A DNA stretch of 64,000 nt, taken from NCBI RefSeq assembly GCF_024171885.1, contig NZ_JAMTCP010000003.1, forward strand, positions 291,125 to 355,124. Reading direction: 5' to 3'. Source of the DNA: Streptoalloteichus tenebrarius (GTDB lineage: Bacteria; Actinomycetota; Actinomycetes; Mycobacteriales; Pseudonocardiaceae). The notes beneath the pieces are model-generated. The model worked only from the letters and a program-made list of their open reading frames with translations. It had not been told where the DNA came from and made no database searches. Of the stretch, positions 16,706-25,650 are shown in pieces. A program made the position numbers and the translations under genes. Numbering within the stretch: the stretch's first letter is position 1; every line of letters starts with the position of its first letter.

Positions 16706-19492
16706 GTGGCAAGTCCGTCCCGACCGTCGGAGCTGTCCCCGGCCGAGGCGTACGTCGCCTCCCGGCGACGCGCGACCCAGCCGAGGTTGACCGAGTTCAC
16801 CGCCGGTCTGTCCTTCGAACTCGACCCGTTCCAGCGCTCCGCGTGCGAGGCGCTGGAGAACGGGCACGGCGTGCTGGTGTGCGCGCCGACCGGGGCGGGC
16901 AAGACCGTCGTCGGCGAGTTCGCCGTGCACCTGGCCCTGTCCGAGGGTCGCAAGTGCTTCTACACGACGCCCATCAAGGCACTGTCCAACCAGAAGCACG
17001 CCGACCTGGCCGCGCGGTACGGCTCCTCCGCCGTGGGCCTGCTCACCGGTGACACCTCGGTCAACGGCGACGCCCCGATCGTCGTGATGACGACCGAGGT
17101 CCTGCGGAACATGCTCTACGCGGGCTCCTCGGCGCTGCACGGCCTCGGCTACGTGGTGATGGACGAGGTGCACTACCTCGCCGACCGCTTCCGGGGCGCG
17201 GTGTGGGAGGAGGTCATCCTCCACCTTCCCGAGCACGTGCGGCTGGTCAGCCTGTCCGCCACGGTCAGCAACGCCGAGGAGTTCGGCGAGTGGCTGGTCG
17301 AGGTGCGCGGCGACACCGCCGTGGTGGTCGACGAGCACCGGCCGGTCCCGCTGTGGCAGCACATGCTGGTGGGCAGCCGGATGATGGACCTCTTCGGCGG
17401 GGAGACCGTCGACCCGCGCACCGGCAGGGCGGAGCTGCGGATCAACCCGAACCTGGTCCGGCACACCCACGACCTGGAGCGGTACCTGCCCGCGATCAGC
17501 CTGCGCGGGCCGCGCAACGGGCGCAGGGGCGGCGGGCAGGGCGGCCCGAGGTACCGGCCGCCGTCGCGGGTGGACGTGGTCCGCAGGCTGGACGACGCCG
17601 GCCTGCTGCCGGCGATCGTGTTCATCTTCAGCAGGGCCGGCTGCGAGGCGGCCGTCACCCAGTGCGTGCGCGCGGGGCTGCGGCTGACCACGCCGGACGA
17701 GGTGGACCTCATCCGGCGGATCATCGACGAGCACACGGCGGGCCTGCCCGAGGGCGACCTGATGGTGCTGGGCTACTGGGAGTGGCGGGAGGCGCTGGAG
17801 CGCGGCGTCGCCAGCCACCACGCGGGCCTGCTGCCGGCGTTCAAGGAGACGGTCGAGGAGCTGTTCGTGCGCGGCCTGGTCAAGGCCGTGTTCGCCACCG
17901 AGACGCTGGCGCTGGGCATCAACATGCCCGCCCGCACGGTCGTGCTGGAGAAGCTGGTCAAGTACAACGGCGAGGCCCACGTCGACCTCACCCCCGGCGA
18001 GTACACGCAGCTCACTGGGCGTGCCGGCCGTCGGGGCATCGACGTCGAGGGCCACGCGGTGGTGCTGTGGCAGCCGGGGATGGACCCGAAGGCCGTGGCC
18101 GGCCTGGCCTCGACCCGCACCTACCCGCTGCGCTCGTCGTTCCGGCCCGGCTACAACATGGCGGTCAACCTGGTCGAGCAGCTCGGCGCGAAGGCCGCCA
18201 GGGAGATGCTGGAGCAGTCGTTCGCCCAGTTCCAGGCCGACCGGTCGGTGGTGGGGCTGTCCCGGCGGGTCGAGCGCAACCGGGAGGCGCTGGCCGGCTA
18301 CGCCGAGGCGATGACCTGCCACCTCGGGGACTTCGGCGAGTACGCCGAGCTGCGCCGCAGGATCTCCGCCAGGGAGAAGGCGCTCGCCAGGCAGAACAAC
18401 GCCACCCGACGCGCCGAGGCGGCCGCGTCGCTGGAGCGGCTGCGGCGCGGGGACGTCATCGCGGTGCCCTCGGGCCGGCGGTCCGGCCTCGCGGTCGTGA
18501 TCGACCCGGGTCTGGACCCGATGGGCGAGCCCCGGCCGCTGGTGGTGACCGAGGACCGGTGGTCGGGGCGGCTGTCCGTGGCCGACTTCCCCACGCCGGT
18601 CGAGGCGTTGGGCAGGGTGAAGCTGCCCAGGAACGTCGACGTGCGCTCGCCGAAGTCCCGGCGGGACCTGGCGTCGACGCTGCGCAACACCGGGATCGAG
18701 CCGCCCAGCGGCCGACGTCGGCGCGGCGGCCCCGACGACGACCCGGAGCTGGCGGCCCTGCGGCGGGCGCTGCGCGCGCACCCCTGCCACGGGTGCGACA
18801 GGCGGGAGGAACACGCGCGGTGGGCGGAGCGCCACCAGCGGCTGGCCGCCGAGACCGAGCAGCTCCAGCGCAGGGTCGCGGCGACGACGCACTCGCTGGC
18901 CAGGGCGTTCGACCGGATCAGGGGGCTGTTGCGGGAGCGCGGCTACCTGGCGGTCGGCGACGACGGCGAGCACGTGACCGACGACGGCCGGCGGCTGGCC
19001 CGGATCTACAGCGAGTGCGACCTGCTGGCCGCCGAGTGCCTGCGGCGGAGGGTGTGGGACGGGTTGGAGCCCGCTGAGCTGGCGGCGGTCGTGTCCACGC
19101 TGGTCTACGAGTCGCGGCGGGACAGCCCGTCGGCGCCTCGGCTGCCCGCGGGCGCGGTCAGCGGGGCGTGGGACGCCACGCTGCGGCTGTGGGCCGAGCT
19201 GGAGGACGACGAGCGGCGGCACCGGCTCGACCGGACCAGGGAACCCGATCCGGGTTTCGCCTGGCCGGTGTACCGCTGGGCGCGCGGCGAGTCACTGGAG
19301 CGGGTGTTGGTCGCCAGCGAGACCGCAGGTCAGGAGTTGTCGGCCGGGGACTTCGTGCGGTGGTGCCGGCAGGTGCTCGACCTGCTGGACCAACTGCGGG
19401 ACGTGGTCGGCCGCGCCCACCCCCTGGGGAGGTCGGCCGCCCGTGCGGCGGACGCCGTGCGCCGGGGCGTGGTCGCGATGGGTACGGTTTGA
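16706..19492 (+). CDS. helY: Ski2-like DEAD/DEAH-box RNA helicase (HelY type)
   Basis: A 928-residue superfamily 2 helicase. Walker A APTGAGKT (60-67), motif Ia TPIKALSNQK, motif II DEVH followed by YLADRFRGAVWEE, motif III SLSATVSN, motif VI QLTGRAGRRGID, then a long C-terminal region with a Ski2/Mtr4-like arch and DSHCT-type domain. Order pafBC-tatAC-helY matches the mycobacterial arrangement as I recall it. Start GTG 16706 preferred; ATG 16688 is possible. Likely role in RNA processing or decay. Confidence 0.9.
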   Translation: MASPSRPSELSPAEAYVASRRRATQPRLTEFTAGLSFELDPFQRSACEALENGHGVLVCAPTGAGKTVVGEFAVHLALSEGRKCFYTTPIKALSNQKHADLAARYGSSAVGLLTGDTSVNGDAPIVVMTTEVLRNMLYAGSSALHGLGYVVMDEVHYLADRFRGAVWEEVILHLPEHVRLVSLSATVSNAEEFGEWLVEVRGDTAVVVDEHRPVPLWQHMLVGSRMMDLFGGETVDPRTGRAELRINPNLVRHTHDLERYLPAISLRGPRNGRRGGGQGGPRYRPPSRVDVVRRLDDAGLLPAIVFIFSRAGCEAAVTQCVRAGLRLTTPDEVDLIRRIIDEHTAGLPEGDLMVLGYWEWREALERGVASHHAGLLPAFKETVEELFVRGLVKAVFATETLALGINMPARTVVLEKLVKYNGEAHVDLTPGEYTQLTGRAGRRGIDVEGHAVVLWQPGMDPKAVAGLASTRTYPLRSSFRPGYNMAVNLVEQLGAKAAREMLEQSFAQFQADRSVVGLSRRVERNREALAGYAEAMTCHLGDFGEYAELRRRISAREKALARQNNATRRAEAAASLERLRRGDVIAVPSGRRSGLAVVIDPGLDPMGEPRPLVVTEDRWSGRLSVADFPTPVEALGRVKLPRNVDVRSPKSRRDLASTLRNTGIEPPSGRRRRGGPDDDPELAALRRALRAHPCHGCDRREEHARWAERHQRLAAETEQLQRRVAATTHSLARAFDRIRGLLRERGYLAVGDDGEHVTDDGRRLARIYSECDLLAAECLRRRVWDGLEPAELAAVVSTLVYESRRDSPSAPRLPAGAVSGAWDATLRLWAELEDDERRHRLDRTREPDPGFAWPVYRWARGESLERVLVASETAGQELSAGDFVRWCRQVLDLLDQLRDVVGRAHPLGRSAARAADAVRRGVVAMGTV

Positions 19493-19634
19493 GGCGTCCG
19501 GTCGGCCCCGTCCGGACGGCTGTCCGCCGCCTCCCCTGGGGCGCCCGGGCCGACCTGTGGTTTGATCGCCAGCGGGGCGCCCGACGGGCGCCCGCGGTTG
19601 ACCGCTGACTTGGACCCTGACCGCGGAGGCAACG

Positions 19635-20405
19635 ATGACCAGCCCCTACGGCCCGTCCGGAGGGAACGACCCGCAGCAGTGGGGCCAGCAGCCCTACGGT
19701 TCCGGGCCCAACCCGGGCACCCCGTCCGGGGGCTTCCCCGCGCAGGGACAGCCGGGCGGCTTCGGCCAGCCCGCCGGGTACGGGCAGGGCCAGTACGGCG
19801 TGGACCCCGCGCAGGCCCAGCAGGGCCAGGCGCCGTTCGGGCAGCCGGCGCCGGGCCAGGCCGCGCCGGGCCAGCCCGTTCCCGGCCAGCCGGCGCCCGG
19901 CCAGCCGGCGTTCGGCGGGGTGGACCCGAACCAGGCCGCCGGCCAGTACCCGGGCTACGGCCAGCAGCAGCCGGGGCAGCCGTTCACCGGCTCCTACGGC
20001 CAGCCGGCGTACGGCCAGCAGCCGCAGCCGGGCTTCCAGGGTGGGTTCGGCCAGTACGGGGGGATGACCCCGCCGGACGCGCCGAAGAAGAAGTCCGCGT
20101 TGCCGTGGATCCTCACCGGCGCGGTCGTCCTGGTCGTGGCGGTCGTGCTGGTGCTCGGGTTCGTGTGGCCGGGCTTCTTCCTGAAGAGGGTCTTCGACCA
20201 CGCCGCCGTGCAGGACGGCGTGAAGAAGATCCTGACCAGCGACTACAAGCTGGCCAAGGTGGAGGGCGTGACCTGCCCCGCCGACCAGCCGGTGAAGACC
20301 GGCGAGACCTTCGACTGCCAGGTGAAGGTGGACGGCAAGAGCAAGAAGGTCCCCATCACCGTGAGGTCCGACAACGGCGAGTACGAGGTCGGCCTGCCCA
20401 AGTAG
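19635..20405 (+). CDS. DUF4333 domain membrane-anchored protein
   Basis: A 256-residue protein. Residues about 1-150 are a Gly/Pro/Gln-rich repetitive region (repeats of QPAPGQ and GYGQ types), then KKKSALP, one membrane helix (about 158-182), and an extracytoplasmic DUF4333 domain with two Cys (VTCPADQPVKTGETFDCQVKVDGK). A GGAGG site precedes the ATG. DUF4333 proteins are cell-envelope proteins of unknown role, common in actinomycetes. A strong terminator follows. Confidence 0.85.
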   Translation: MTSPYGPSGGNDPQQWGQQPYGSGPNPGTPSGGFPAQGQPGGFGQPAGYGQGQYGVDPAQAQQGQAPFGQPAPGQAAPGQPVPGQPAPGQPAFGGVDPNQAAGQYPGYGQQQPGQPFTGSYGQPAYGQQPQPGFQGGFGQYGGMTPPDAPKKKSALPWILTGAVVLVVAVVLVLGFVWPGFFLKRVFDHAAVQDGVKKILTSDYKLAKVEGVTCPADQPVKTGETFDCQVKVDGKSKKVPITVRSDNGEYEVGLPK

Positions 20406-20428
20406 CCGGCCTGAGGGGTCGTGGGTGA

Positions 20429-20466
20429 CGCCCGGTGACCACGTCGCGCGACGTGGTCACCGGGCG
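20429..20466 (+). terminator. intrinsic terminator-like hairpin
   Basis: A perfect 18-bp inverted repeat (20429-20446 with 20449-20466) with a minimal loop, starting 23 bp after the DUF4333 stop. Confidence 0.75.
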
Positions 20467-20523
20467 TGCTGACCGGCGCAAAATCTGTCGCCTGTTCGAC
20501 GGAAGGACCGGCAGGATCGGTCG

Positions 20524-21729
20524 ATGACCGATCACGACGTTCGCGTCCTGGACGCCCACGAGCACCGCGCCGCCGTCAACCTCGTCCGCCACGCGCTCCA
20601 CTTCCCGCCCGTGCCCGAGGACGACTGGCCCCAGGTCGCGCCGACCTACAGCGAGGGGCGCGTGTGGGGCGCCCACGCGGGCGACGAGCTGGTGGGGACG
20701 GCGGCGAGCTGGGCGAGCCGGCTCGCGGTCCCCGGTGGCCGGGAGCTCCCGCTGGCCGCGGTCATCCGGGTCGGGGTCCGGCCCGACCACACCCGACGGG
20801 GTGTGCTGAGCGCCCTCATGCGCCACCAGCTCGCCGAGTTCCGGGAGCGGGGCGAGGTGCTCGCCGCGCTGCACGCGAGCGAGCCGGTGATCTACGGCCG
20901 CTACGGCTACGGCCCGGCGACCAGGGCGCGGACCGTCTCGGTGCGGGCCGGGCGGGACGCGATCCACCCGGAGGCGCTGTCCGGCCGGGTGAGCGTGGTG
21001 GCCCCCGAGGACGCCTCGGACCGCGTGCGGGCGGTCTATGACCGGGTCGGCCTCGTCCGGCCCGGCATGGTGGCGCGGACCGACGAGTGGTGGACCGCCC
21101 TGTACGTGCGCGCGCTGGCGACCGGGGCCAACCTGCGCACCGCCGTCCACGTCGGCGCCGACGGCGAGGACGGCTTCGTGACGTGGAAGCCGCTGCCGTG
21201 TGACAACCCGACCAGGGGCGTGGTGCTCCAGGTCGAGGACCTGCACGCCGCCACCCCGGCCGCGGCGGCGGCCCTGTGGGCCTTCGTGTTGGGCATCGAC
21301 CTGGTCAAGTCCGTGCGGGCGGAGGGTCGGCCGGTCGACGAGCCGTTGGAGTGGCTGCTGACCAATCCGCGCCTGCTCTCCACCGAGGCGGTCGACGACG
21401 ACCTGTGGGTCCGCCTGGTCGACGTGCCGGCGGCGCTGGACGCGCGGAGCTGGGGCGAGGCCGAGCCGGTCGTGGTCGAGGTCGCCGACCGGGTGCTGCC
21501 GGACAACGCCGGTCGGTACCGGGTCGCGCCGGACGGGGTTCGGCGCACGGACGCCCCCGCCGACCTGGAGCTGGACGTGGCGGAGCTGGGCGCGCTCTAC
21601 CTGGGGGACGTGCCTCCCTCCGTGCTGGCCTCCGCCGGGCGGATCGCGGTGCGGGACGCCGCCGCGCTGGCCAGGGCGGACCGGCTGTTCGCGGTCGGCG
21701 GCAGCCCCTGGTGCGGGTCGTTCTTCTGA
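20524..21729 (+). CDS. Eis-like GNAT N-acetyltransferase
   Basis: A 401-residue protein with the Eis layout: N-terminal GNAT domain (acetyl-CoA loop VGVRPDHTRRGVLSALM, about 81-97), a second GNAT-like domain, and a C-terminal SCP2-like domain ending in WCGSFF, where the free C-terminus acts as catalytic base in Eis. YGRYGYGPATR is another family mark. Eis enzymes acetylate several amines of aminoglycosides or lysine side chains. The natural substrate here is unknown. Confidence 0.88.
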   Translation: MTDHDVRVLDAHEHRAAVNLVRHALHFPPVPEDDWPQVAPTYSEGRVWGAHAGDELVGTAASWASRLAVPGGRELPLAAVIRVGVRPDHTRRGVLSALMRHQLAEFRERGEVLAALHASEPVIYGRYGYGPATRARTVSVRAGRDAIHPEALSGRVSVVAPEDASDRVRAVYDRVGLVRPGMVARTDEWWTALYVRALATGANLRTAVHVGADGEDGFVTWKPLPCDNPTRGVVLQVEDLHAATPAAAAALWAFVLGIDLVKSVRAEGRPVDEPLEWLLTNPRLLSTEAVDDDLWVRLVDVPAALDARSWGEAEPVVVEVADRVLPDNAGRYRVAPDGVRRTDAPADLELDVAELGALYLGDVPPSVLASAGRIAVRDAAALARADRLFAVGGSPWCGSFF

Positions 21730-21865
21730 TTCCCACCCCGCTGGTTCTGTCGGCTCCTGTTCCGGTCGGGTCTCCTGTTCCGGTCGCCGCCGTCAGCCGT
21801 TGCCCTCCTGGTGGCTCCTGATCAAGGAGTTGTGGCCGCCAGGTCCGGCATGACTGTGCGGCGGG

Positions 21866-22530
21866 CCGGCCGGCATCCGCAGGACGGGCCGACGCAAGCT
21901 CACCGCGGTCGCCGCCGCACACGCGCCGCGCAGGGGCGACAAGCTGGTCACCGCGATCTTGGCCGCCCTGGCCGAGCAGACCGTCACCGTCCCCGGCGCT
22001 GTGGCGGCCAACACGGTGCTGCCCAGGCTGGCCGACAGTCTCACGAGCGTGCTCCAGCAACGCGACCAGGTCGCCGCCGAGGTGGGAGGGATCCTCGACG
22101 CGCACGCTCTCGCCGGGGTCCTGACCTCGATGCCCGGCATCGGGGTCAGGACCCCGGCCGGCATCCTCCTCGACGTGGGCGACGCCGCCGGCTTCAAGTC
22201 CTCCGCGCACCTGGCCGCCCGCGCCGGGATCGCCCCGGTCACCCGCCGCTCGGGTTCCTCCATCAGGGGTGAACACCCCGCCGGCACCGGCAACCGCACG
22301 CTCACACCCGTGTTCTTCCTGGCCGCGTTCGCGGGCCCGCACGCCCCACTAGAAGGGCCTACTACCAGCGGAAACGTGACGCAGGGAAGAATCACAACGC
22401 TGTGTTGATCTGCCTGGCCCGCCGCCGCCGCGACGTCCTGTTCGCCGTGCTCCGCGACAGGACCTACCACCGACACCCCCACCCCGGCTTCCGCCCCCCA
22501 CCCCGGCTTCCGCCCCTCACCACGGCGTGA
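21866..22530 (+). pseudogene. IS110-family transposase remnant (C-terminal part)
   Basis: The frame beginning GIRRTGRRKLTAVAAAHAP and running through LTSMPGIGVRTPAGILLDVGDAAGF, LAARAGIAPVTRRSGSSIRGEHPA is the Transposase_20 domain of IS110/IS116 elements. Near 22341 the reading continues in the -1 frame (AYYQRKRDAGKNHNAVLICLARRR) to a stop at 22530. The N-terminal RuvC-like DEDD catalytic part is missing, so the element is dead. No terminal repeats were recognised. Confidence 0.8.
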
Positions 22531-22628
22531 CAACCCCATCGGGACATCCCCTTTCGGGTGGCCGGCGGGGACCGTCATCCTGTGATCTGGGTCACTGATT
22601 CGTTGCCTTGACCGGATTCCGAGCGTTG

Positions 22629-22647
22629 GTGTTACCGTCGGTAACAC
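22629..22647. promoter_or_regulatory. perfect palindrome, TetR-type operator candidate
   Basis: GTGTTACCGTCGGTAACAC is a perfect 9-1-9 palindrome, 52 bp upstream of the monooxygenase start. Length and symmetry fit a TetR-family operator. No TetR-family gene is in the window. Confidence 0.6.
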
Positions 22648-22699
22648 ATAGCCCGCGGGGTGGCGACGCCCCGGGTCGGCGCTGGGGCGAGGAGGCGGG

Positions 22700-24265
22700 A
22701 TGGCGACACACGCGCGGCGGCCGGACCACCAGGTCGTGATCATCGGCAGCGGGTTCGCCGGGCTCGGGATGGCGATCCGGCTCAGCCAGGCGGGCTGCCA
22801 CGACTTCGTCGTCCTGGAGAAGGCCGACGAGGTCGGCGGGACCTGGCGGGACAACACCTATCCCGGGTGCGCGTGCGACGTGCAGTCCCACATGTACTCG
22901 TTCTCCTTCGAGCCCAACCCGTCGTGGTCGCGGATGTTCGCCGAGCAGCCGGAGATCTGGGCCTACCTGCGGCGCTGCGTGGACAAGTACAGCCTGCGCC
23001 CGCACATCCGGTTCCGCTCCGAGGTCACCGGGTGCGCGTTCGACGAGGCCGAGGGTCTGTGGCGGGTGTCGGTGGCCGACGGGCGGGTCCTCACGGCGCG
23101 GGTGGTGGTGGCCGGCCTCGGGCCGCTGCACGTGCCCGCCCTGCCGAACGTCCCCGGTCTGGACCGCTTCCAGGGCACGACCTTCCACTCCTCGCGGTGG
23201 GACCACGACTACGACCTCGCCGGCAAGCGGGTCGCCGTGATCGGGACGGGCGCCAGCGCGATCCAGTTCGTGCCGAGGATCGCCCAGCAGGTCGGCCAGC
23301 TCCACCTGTTCCAGCGCACCCCGCCGTGGATCATGCCGAAGCCGGACCGGGTGATGAGCCCGCTGGAGCGGCGGGTGTTCCAGCGGCTGCCGTTCGTGCA
23401 GCGGCTCTACCGCGACGCGATCTACTGGCAACTGGAGAGCCGCATCCTCGGCTTCAACGTCGACAAGCGCCTGGTGCGGGCGGCCGAGGCGCTGTCGCGG
23501 CGGCACATCGCGCGCCAGATCCCCGACGACCCCGAGCTGCGCGCCGCCGTGACGCCGACCTACACCCTCGGCTGCAAGCGCGTGCTGATCTCCGACGACT
23601 ACTACCCGGCGCTGACCAGGCCGAACGTCGAGCTGGTCACCAGCGGCATCCGCGAGGTCCGCGAGCGCTCGGTGGTCACGGCCGACGGGGTCGAGCGCGA
23701 GGTCGACGCGATCATCTACGGCACCGGGTTCCGGGTGGGCGACGTCAGCTCGCTGAACATCGTCGGCCTCGGCGGCGTCGAGCTGAACGACCTGTGGCGC
23801 AGGGAGGGGATGCAGGCCCACCTCGGCGTGGCGATCGCCGGGTTCCCCAACCTGTTCATGCTGGTCGGGCCGAACAGTGGGCTCGGGCACAACTCGATCG
23901 TCTTCATGATCGAGGCGCAGGCGCGGTACGTGCTGGAGTGCCTGCGGCTGCTGGACGAGCGGCGCGCGCGCTGGATGGCGGTGCGGCCGGCGGTCCAGCG
24001 GGAGTTCAACCAGCGGGTCCAGCGCCGGCTCGGCCGGTCGGTGTGGCAGTCGGGGTGCGAGAGCTGGTACCTCGACGACCAGGGCGTGAACCGCACGCTG
24101 TGGCCGGGCTTCACCTTCACCTACTGGCTGCGGACGCGGCGGGTGCGCGAGGCCGACTACGACCTCGTCACCCGGGCCTCCGCCACCCCGCTCGACCCGG
24201 TGTTCGGCGGGCGGTCCGCCGCCGTCGGCGACGGGGCGGAGCTGGTGGGCGCCGGCCGGTCGTAG
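22700..24265 (+). CDS. flavin-containing (Baeyer-Villiger type) monooxygenase
   Basis: A 521-residue class B flavoprotein monooxygenase. IIGSGFAGLG (14-23) binds FAD, the BVMO fingerprint FQGTTFHSSRWD (157-168) is intact, and VIGTGASAIQ (180-189) is the NADPH-binding Rossmann motif. GAGGAGG precedes the ATG. Enzymes of this class oxidise ketones to esters or soft heteroatoms. The 9-1-9 palindrome upstream suggests ligand-induced control. The preceding IS110 remnant may mark an insertion boundary. Confidence 0.9.
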   Translation: MATHARRPDHQVVIIGSGFAGLGMAIRLSQAGCHDFVVLEKADEVGGTWRDNTYPGCACDVQSHMYSFSFEPNPSWSRMFAEQPEIWAYLRRCVDKYSLRPHIRFRSEVTGCAFDEAEGLWRVSVADGRVLTARVVVAGLGPLHVPALPNVPGLDRFQGTTFHSSRWDHDYDLAGKRVAVIGTGASAIQFVPRIAQQVGQLHLFQRTPPWIMPKPDRVMSPLERRVFQRLPFVQRLYRDAIYWQLESRILGFNVDKRLVRAAEALSRRHIARQIPDDPELRAAVTPTYTLGCKRVLISDDYYPALTRPNVELVTSGIREVRERSVVTADGVEREVDAIIYGTGFRVGDVSSLNIVGLGGVELNDLWRREGMQAHLGVAIAGFPNLFMLVGPNSGLGHNSIVFMIEAQARYVLECLRLLDERRARWMAVRPAVQREFNQRVQRRLGRSVWQSGCESWYLDDQGVNRTLWPGFTFTYWLRTRRVREADYDLVTRASATPLDPVFGGRSAAVGDGAELVGAGRS

Positions 24266-24360
24266 TGCCCGACGGCCCTCCTCTCCCTGTCCGGTGCGCC
24301 GGCGCCTCCCACGGCGTCGGCGCGCTGGTGTGACGTCGTTGTCCCTCCCGTTAGGTTGTG

Positions 24361-24375
24361 CGCAATTAAATTGCG
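24361..24375. promoter_or_regulatory. OhrR-box-like palindrome upstream of ohr
   Basis: CGCAATTAAATTGCG is a perfect 7-1-7 palindrome in a locally AT-rich patch, 54 bp before the ohr GTG. The core CAATTxAATTG matches the OhrR operator core known from Bacillus and Xanthomonas. Confidence 0.7.
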
Positions 24376-24429
24376 TACTACTTTCGTTGCTGTGCCCGGG
24401 AGTCGGGCGCCCCGACGGAGGGAGAGACA

Positions 24430-24846
24430 GTGGACGTCCTGTACACGGCCGAGGTGACCGCGAGCGGCGACGGGCGCGCGGGACACGTGCGCTCCGCCGA
24501 CGGCGTGATCGACGCCCAGCTCAGCGTGCCGAAGGGCCTCGGCGGCCCCGGCGGCGCCGCCACCAACCCCGAGCAGCTCTTCGCCGCCGGCTACGCCGCC
24601 TGTTTCCACGGCGCGCTCAAGGCGGTCGCCCGCCAGGCCAAGGCCAGCGTGGACGGGTCCACCGTCACGGCCAACGTCTCCATCGGCAAGGACGCCGACG
24701 GCTTCGGCCTTGCGGTCGAGCTGGTCGTCGCGCTGCCCGGCCACGACCGCGCCGTCGCCGAGGACCTCGTCGCCAAGGCGCACCAGATGTGCCCGTACTC
24801 CAGGGCGACGCGCGGCAACGTCGAGGTCACGCTCACCGTTCGCTGA
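24430..24846 (+). CDS. ohr: organic hydroperoxide resistance protein Ohr
   Basis: A 138-residue OsmC/Ohr thiol peroxidase. The reactive Cys58 lies in YAACFHGAL and the resolving Cys121 in HQMCPYSRAT; Arg16 and Glu49 (NPEQLF) complete the active site. It reduces organic and fatty acid hydroperoxides using lipoyl-dependent reductants. GGAGAGA precedes the GTG. An OhrR-like palindrome lies upstream, but no ohrR is adjacent; a Cys-containing OhrR-type gene is at 55891. Confidence 0.93.
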   Translation: MDVLYTAEVTASGDGRAGHVRSADGVIDAQLSVPKGLGGPGGAATNPEQLFAAGYAACFHGALKAVARQAKASVDGSTVTANVSIGKDADGFGLAVELVVALPGHDRAVAEDLVAKAHQMCPYSRATRGNVEVTLTVR

Positions 24847-24876
24847 CTCGCGGTCACAGGCGGCAGAATCGCGGCC

Positions 24877-25482
24877 ATGATGATCAACGCGCGACGGGCG
24901 GCCGTGCTCGCCCTGCACTGGCAGGTCAACGTGATCAGGCCGGAGGGGTTCTTCGGCGGGCTGATGGCCGAGTCGGTGGCGCGCAGCGGTGTCGTGGAGC
25001 GCGCCGTGCGTCTCCACGACGCCGCACTGGCCGCCGGAGTGCCCCTGGTGTTCGTCCGCTTCACCGTGCCCGTCGACGAGGGCGGCCTCGTGCGCAACAC
25101 CGCGTTCATGCACGCCGTCGCGGACGCCCAGGAGGTGTTCCGCCCCGACGCGCCGGGGTCGCAGGTGATCCCCGAGATGGCCGGGCAGGCCGAGGCGGGG
25201 CGGGTGTTCGACAACCAGAAGCTGTCCGGCCTCGCCGGCGTCGACCTCGCCGACTGGCTGGCCGACCAGGGCGTCGACACCCTGTTTCTGACCGGCGTGG
25301 CCACCAACCTCGTCGTGGAGCAGACCGCGCGACAGGCGACGGACCTCGGCTTCGCGACGCATGTCGTGCGGGACTGCGTGGCGGCGGCCAGCCAGGCGAC
25401 GCACAACGCGTCGCTGGCCAACCTCGAACTGGTCACCGCCGGCTGCCTCACCTCGGCGGAGGTCCTGTCCCGGCTCCGGTGA
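24877..25482 (+). CDS. isochorismatase-like fold protein lacking the canonical Cys
   Basis: A 201-residue cysteine-hydrolase-fold protein. The usual triad is Asp-Lys-Cys. Here the N-terminal Asp position reads LHWQ (His14), Lys115 is present in DNQKLSG, and the Cys position in the VATN-x-C-VE motif is Val146 (VATNLVVEQT). The cis-peptide GVATN is kept. Loss of Cys argues against amidase or nicotinamidase chemistry; phenazine-type isochorismatases also lack Cys but keep Asp. Function therefore open. It lies 30 bp after ohr and may be cotranscribed; a strong terminator follows. Confidence 0.8.
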   Translation: MMINARRAAVLALHWQVNVIRPEGFFGGLMAESVARSGVVERAVRLHDAALAAGVPLVFVRFTVPVDEGGLVRNTAFMHAVADAQEVFRPDAPGSQVIPEMAGQAEAGRVFDNQKLSGLAGVDLADWLADQGVDTLFLTGVATNLVVEQTARQATDLGFATHVVRDCVAAASQATHNASLANLELVTAGCLTSAEVLSRLR

Positions 25483-25530
25483 GCCGCCGTCGGCGTCGTC
25501 CGGGTGTGGTCGACGCCGTTGACGGGACGC

Positions 25531-25583
25531 CACCGGCGCGCTGACCGGGTTCGCGGGTCGCGAGCCCGGTCAGCGCGCCGGTG
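25531..25583. terminator. strong bidirectional terminator-like hairpin
   Basis: A perfect 19-bp inverted repeat (25531-25549 with 25565-25583), with an inner 5-bp repeat TCGCG/CGCGA. It lies between the convergent isochorismatase-like gene and the GT87 gene. Confidence 0.8.
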
Positions 25584-25650
25584 CCTCTCGTTCCGGCTGC
25601 CGGCCGTGATGGCGCGTGGAATCCTCTCGGGCTTCGTCCACTGTGGACGT

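Noticed and set aside
16199..19222. 1007-codon open frame on the minus strand opposite helY
   Set aside because: Same shadow composition with no domain motifs; the helicase motifs on the plus strand are complete.
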